From Arthrobacter sp. (GTDB lineage Bacteria; Actinomycetota; Actinomycetes; Actinomycetales; Micrococcaceae), in NCBI GenBank assembly GCA_025464545.1, contig JAODMA010000255.1:1-5240 (forward strand): a stretch of 5,240 bases of DNA. The letters run 5' to 3'. Positions 3,811-5,240 of this stretch are shown in pieces. How positions within the stretch are numbered: the stretch's first letter is position 1; each line of letters starts with the position of its first letter. The notes below the pieces were generated by a model. The model was given only the letters and a program-made list of their open reading frames with translations, was not told where the DNA came from and searched no databases. The position numbers and the translations under genes are program-made.

Positions 3811-5100
3811 ATGAAAACCCCTAAGTTCCTACTTCCCGTAGCCACGGCAGGCGTTTTGGCCCTGACCCTTTCCGCCTGTGGCGGGGGGAGCGGTGGCGGA
3901 AGCGCACCCGCCGCCGGCGGCGACGCCGAGCAAGGCCTAGACGGCCGCGGTCCCATCACGTATGTCCAGGGCAAGGACAACAGCAACGTCGTCCGTCCGC
4001 TGATCGAAAAATGGAACGCCGCGCACCCGAACGAGAAGGTCACGTTCAAGGAGCAGACCGACCAGGCCGACCAGCAGCACGACGACCTCGTCCAGAACTT
4101 CCAGGCCAAAAACGCGAACTACGACGTCGTCAGCGTTGACGTGGTGTGGACCGCCGAGTTCGCAGCCAAGGGCTGGCTCCAGCCGCTAAAGGACAAAATG
4201 GCGCTCGACACCTCGAAGATGTTGAAGCCGACGGTTGAGAGTGCCTCCTACAAGGGCACCCTGTACGCCGCACCGCAGAACTCCGACGGCGGCATCCTGT
4301 ACTACCGCAAGGACCTTGTCCCCACGGCGCCCAAGACCTGGGACGAGATGATGCAGATGTGCTCGATCGCCAAGGCGAACAACATCGGCTGCTTCGCGGG
4401 TCAGTACGCCAAGTACGAGGGCCTAACGGTCAACGCCTCCGAAGCCATCAACTCGGCCGGCGGTTCCGTCCTGGACAAGGACGGCAAGCCGAGCCTGAAC
4501 ACCACTGAAGCCAAGACCGGCCTCGAGAATCTGGCCAAGGCGTACGCCGACGGCAACATCCCGAAGGAAGGCATCACCTTCCAGGAGGAGCAGGGCCGGC
4601 AGGCCTTCCAGGACGGCAAGCTGCTGTTCCACCGCAACTGGCCGTACGTGTACAACCTGGCCGTGACGGAAGGCTCCTCGAAGGTGAAGGATGTCCTGGG
4701 CATGGCTGCCCTTCCGGGCAAGGATGGCCCCGGAGCATCGACGCTCGGCGGACACAGCGCCGGCATGAGCGTTTACTCGAAGAACAAGGCCACGGCCAAG
4801 GATTTCCTCACGTTCCTCACCTCCGAGGAAACCCAGAAGTTCTACGCAATCCAGGGCTCGCTCGCCCCGGTTCTCGGCGCACTTTACGATGACCAGGAGC
4901 TCGTCGCGAAGCTGCCGTACCTTCCGGTGCTGAAGACCTCGATCGAGAACGCCGTGCCGCGTCCCGTTACCCCGTTCTACCCGGCCGTCACCAAGGCCAT
5001 CCAGGAAAACGCGTACTCAGCAGTCAAGGGCGAGAAGACCGTAGAGTCGGCCCTGGCTGACATGCAGAAGTCCATCGAGTCCGCTAGCGCGGGACAGTAG
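3811..5100 (+). CDS. sugar ABC transporter substrate-binding lipoprotein (CUT1 family)
   Basis: This 429-residue extracellular lipoprotein captures a sugar and delivers it to a membrane permease. The ATG is fixed by GAGGAG (3796-3801). The signal peptide is MKTPKFLLPVATAGVLALTL, ending in lipobox LSAC with Cys23 as the lipidated residue; a Gly/Ser/Ala-rich tether follows to about residue 46. The mature part has the family 1 solute-binding layout: a first strand (PITYVQGK, 48-55), WTAEFAAKGWLQPL (113-126), YAAPQNSDGGILYYRKDL (152-169), TWDEM (176-180), FHRNWPYVYNL (273-283), ALPG (300-303) followed by TLGGHS (311-316), and VPRPVTPFYPAV (382-393). NWPYV, the ALPG...LGG pair and RPVTP resemble trehalose/maltose-type binding proteins (ThuE/LpqY-like), but the true ligand cannot be read from sequence alone. 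The length is normal. A permease gene begins 7 nt after the stop, and LacI-type control is visible upstream. Confidence 0.93.
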   Translation: MKTPKFLLPVATAGVLALTLSACGGGSGGGSAPAAGGDAEQGLDGRGPITYVQGKDNSNVVRPLIEKWNAAHPNEKVTFKEQTDQADQQHDDLVQNFQAKNANYDVVSVDVVWTAEFAAKGWLQPLKDKMALDTSKMLKPTVESASYKGTLYAAPQNSDGGILYYRKDLVPTAPKTWDEMMQMCSIAKANNIGCFAGQYAKYEGLTVNASEAINSAGGSVLDKDGKPSLNTTEAKTGLENLAKAYADGNIPKEGITFQEEQGRQAFQDGKLLFHRNWPYVYNLAVTEGSSKVKDVLGMAALPGKDGPGASTLGGHSAGMSVYSKNKATAKDFLTFLTSEETQKFYAIQGSLAPVLGALYDDQELVAKLPYLPVLKTSIENAVPRPVTPFYPAVTKAIQENAYSAVKGEKTVESALADMQKSIESASAGQ

Positions 5101-5107
5101 CTCCATC

Positions 5108-5240
5108 ATGGCAACCGAATTGGGCCCGTCGCAGGTCAAGGTACCGGGGTCGGGCGGGACGCCGATCCACCACGCGCCCAAGTGCGTCGGGGAGGATAAC
5201 CGCATTGCGAGCCTGGGTCGCTGGGCCGCTGCGCTTCTAG
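5108..5240 (+). CDS. sugar ABC transporter permease, N-terminal fragment
   Basis: The frame opens at ATG 5108, seven bases after the stop of the binding-protein gene, and stays open to the window edge (44 codons). The visible part is a hydrophilic cytosolic lead (MATELGPSQVKVPGSGGTPI, then HHAPKCVGEDNR) followed by IASLGRWAAALL, which looks like the start of a first membrane segment. This and the gene order suggest the MalF/ThuF-type permease that partners the binding protein. No strong Shine-Dalgarno precedes the ATG, so translation may be coupled. The GGGGAGGA at 5189-5196 lacks a usable start in this frame. The product call is mostly from context. Confidence 0.7.
   Translation, partial: MATELGPSQVKVPGSGGTPIHHAPKCVGEDNRIASLGRWAAALL

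Noticed and set aside
1874..4109. Long reverse-strand ORFs (1874-2998, 2326-3465, 3399-4109)
   Set aside because: They are shadows of the + strand genes caused by high GC. Their translations are rich in Arg, Pro and Ala with no domain pattern, and they cover well-supported genes.
5189..5240. GGGGAGGA as the ribosome binding site for a TTG start at 5205
   Set aside because: That frame reaches a stop at 5238-5240 after 11 codons. The frame from ATG 5108 stays open and looks like a permease N-terminus.
1..5240. CRISPR arrays, insertion sequences, phage attachment sites
   Set aside because: I saw no regularly spaced repeats, transposase genes, terminal inverted repeats or duplicated tRNA 3' ends within the window.

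Overview
The window is GC-rich DNA with dense, mostly same-strand coding sequence, actinobacterial -10-like hexamers and a set of Asp23-operon genes typical of Actinobacteria. The protein sequences look most like Arthrobacter and other Micrococcaceae. This placement is an inference from gene content and style; no search was run. Every real gene I can support lies on the + strand.

Layout. (1) Positions 39-443 hold a tRNA cluster, Glu(TTC)-Asp(GTC)-Phe(GAA), closed by a strong Rho-independent terminator. A perfect 14-bp palindrome lies 2 nt before tRNA-Phe. (2) Positions 569-916 encode a 115-residue protein that I do not recognise. (3) Positions 917-1321 are a 405-base stretch with no convincing gene. 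It has a good promoter-like sequence (TTGCCA, 17 nt, TACTCT) followed by an unusually dense series of base-paired elements. These can fold into a closed multi-branch RNA, with a competing pairing of the same 5' strand. (4) Positions 1322-3594 are a five-gene operon with a 4-nt stop/start overlap at every junction: Asp23/Gls24 protein, DUF2273-type small membrane protein, a second Asp23-like protein, a DUF6286-type two-span membrane protein, and an AmaP-like two-span membrane anchor. (5) Positions 3595-3810 are a regulatory gap with a LacI-family operator laid over the -35 of a sugar-uptake promoter. (6) Positions 3811-5240 hold a lipoprotein sugar-binding component of a CUT1-type ABC importer and the start of its permease gene, which runs off the window.

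How the parts work together. The Asp23 operon appears to build a membrane-anchored assembly, with soluble Asp23-fold proteins plus two tethered cytosolic Asp23-like domains; it is linked to envelope or alkaline stress in Firmicutes. The sugar importer is probably repressed by a LacI-family protein until its sugar is present. The most promising candidate for something undescribed is the structured segment at about 1000-1200, either a free small RNA or the 5' leader of the Asp23 operon. G-U pairs in three separate helices favour transcription on the + strand. I could not match it to a known RNA family from memory.
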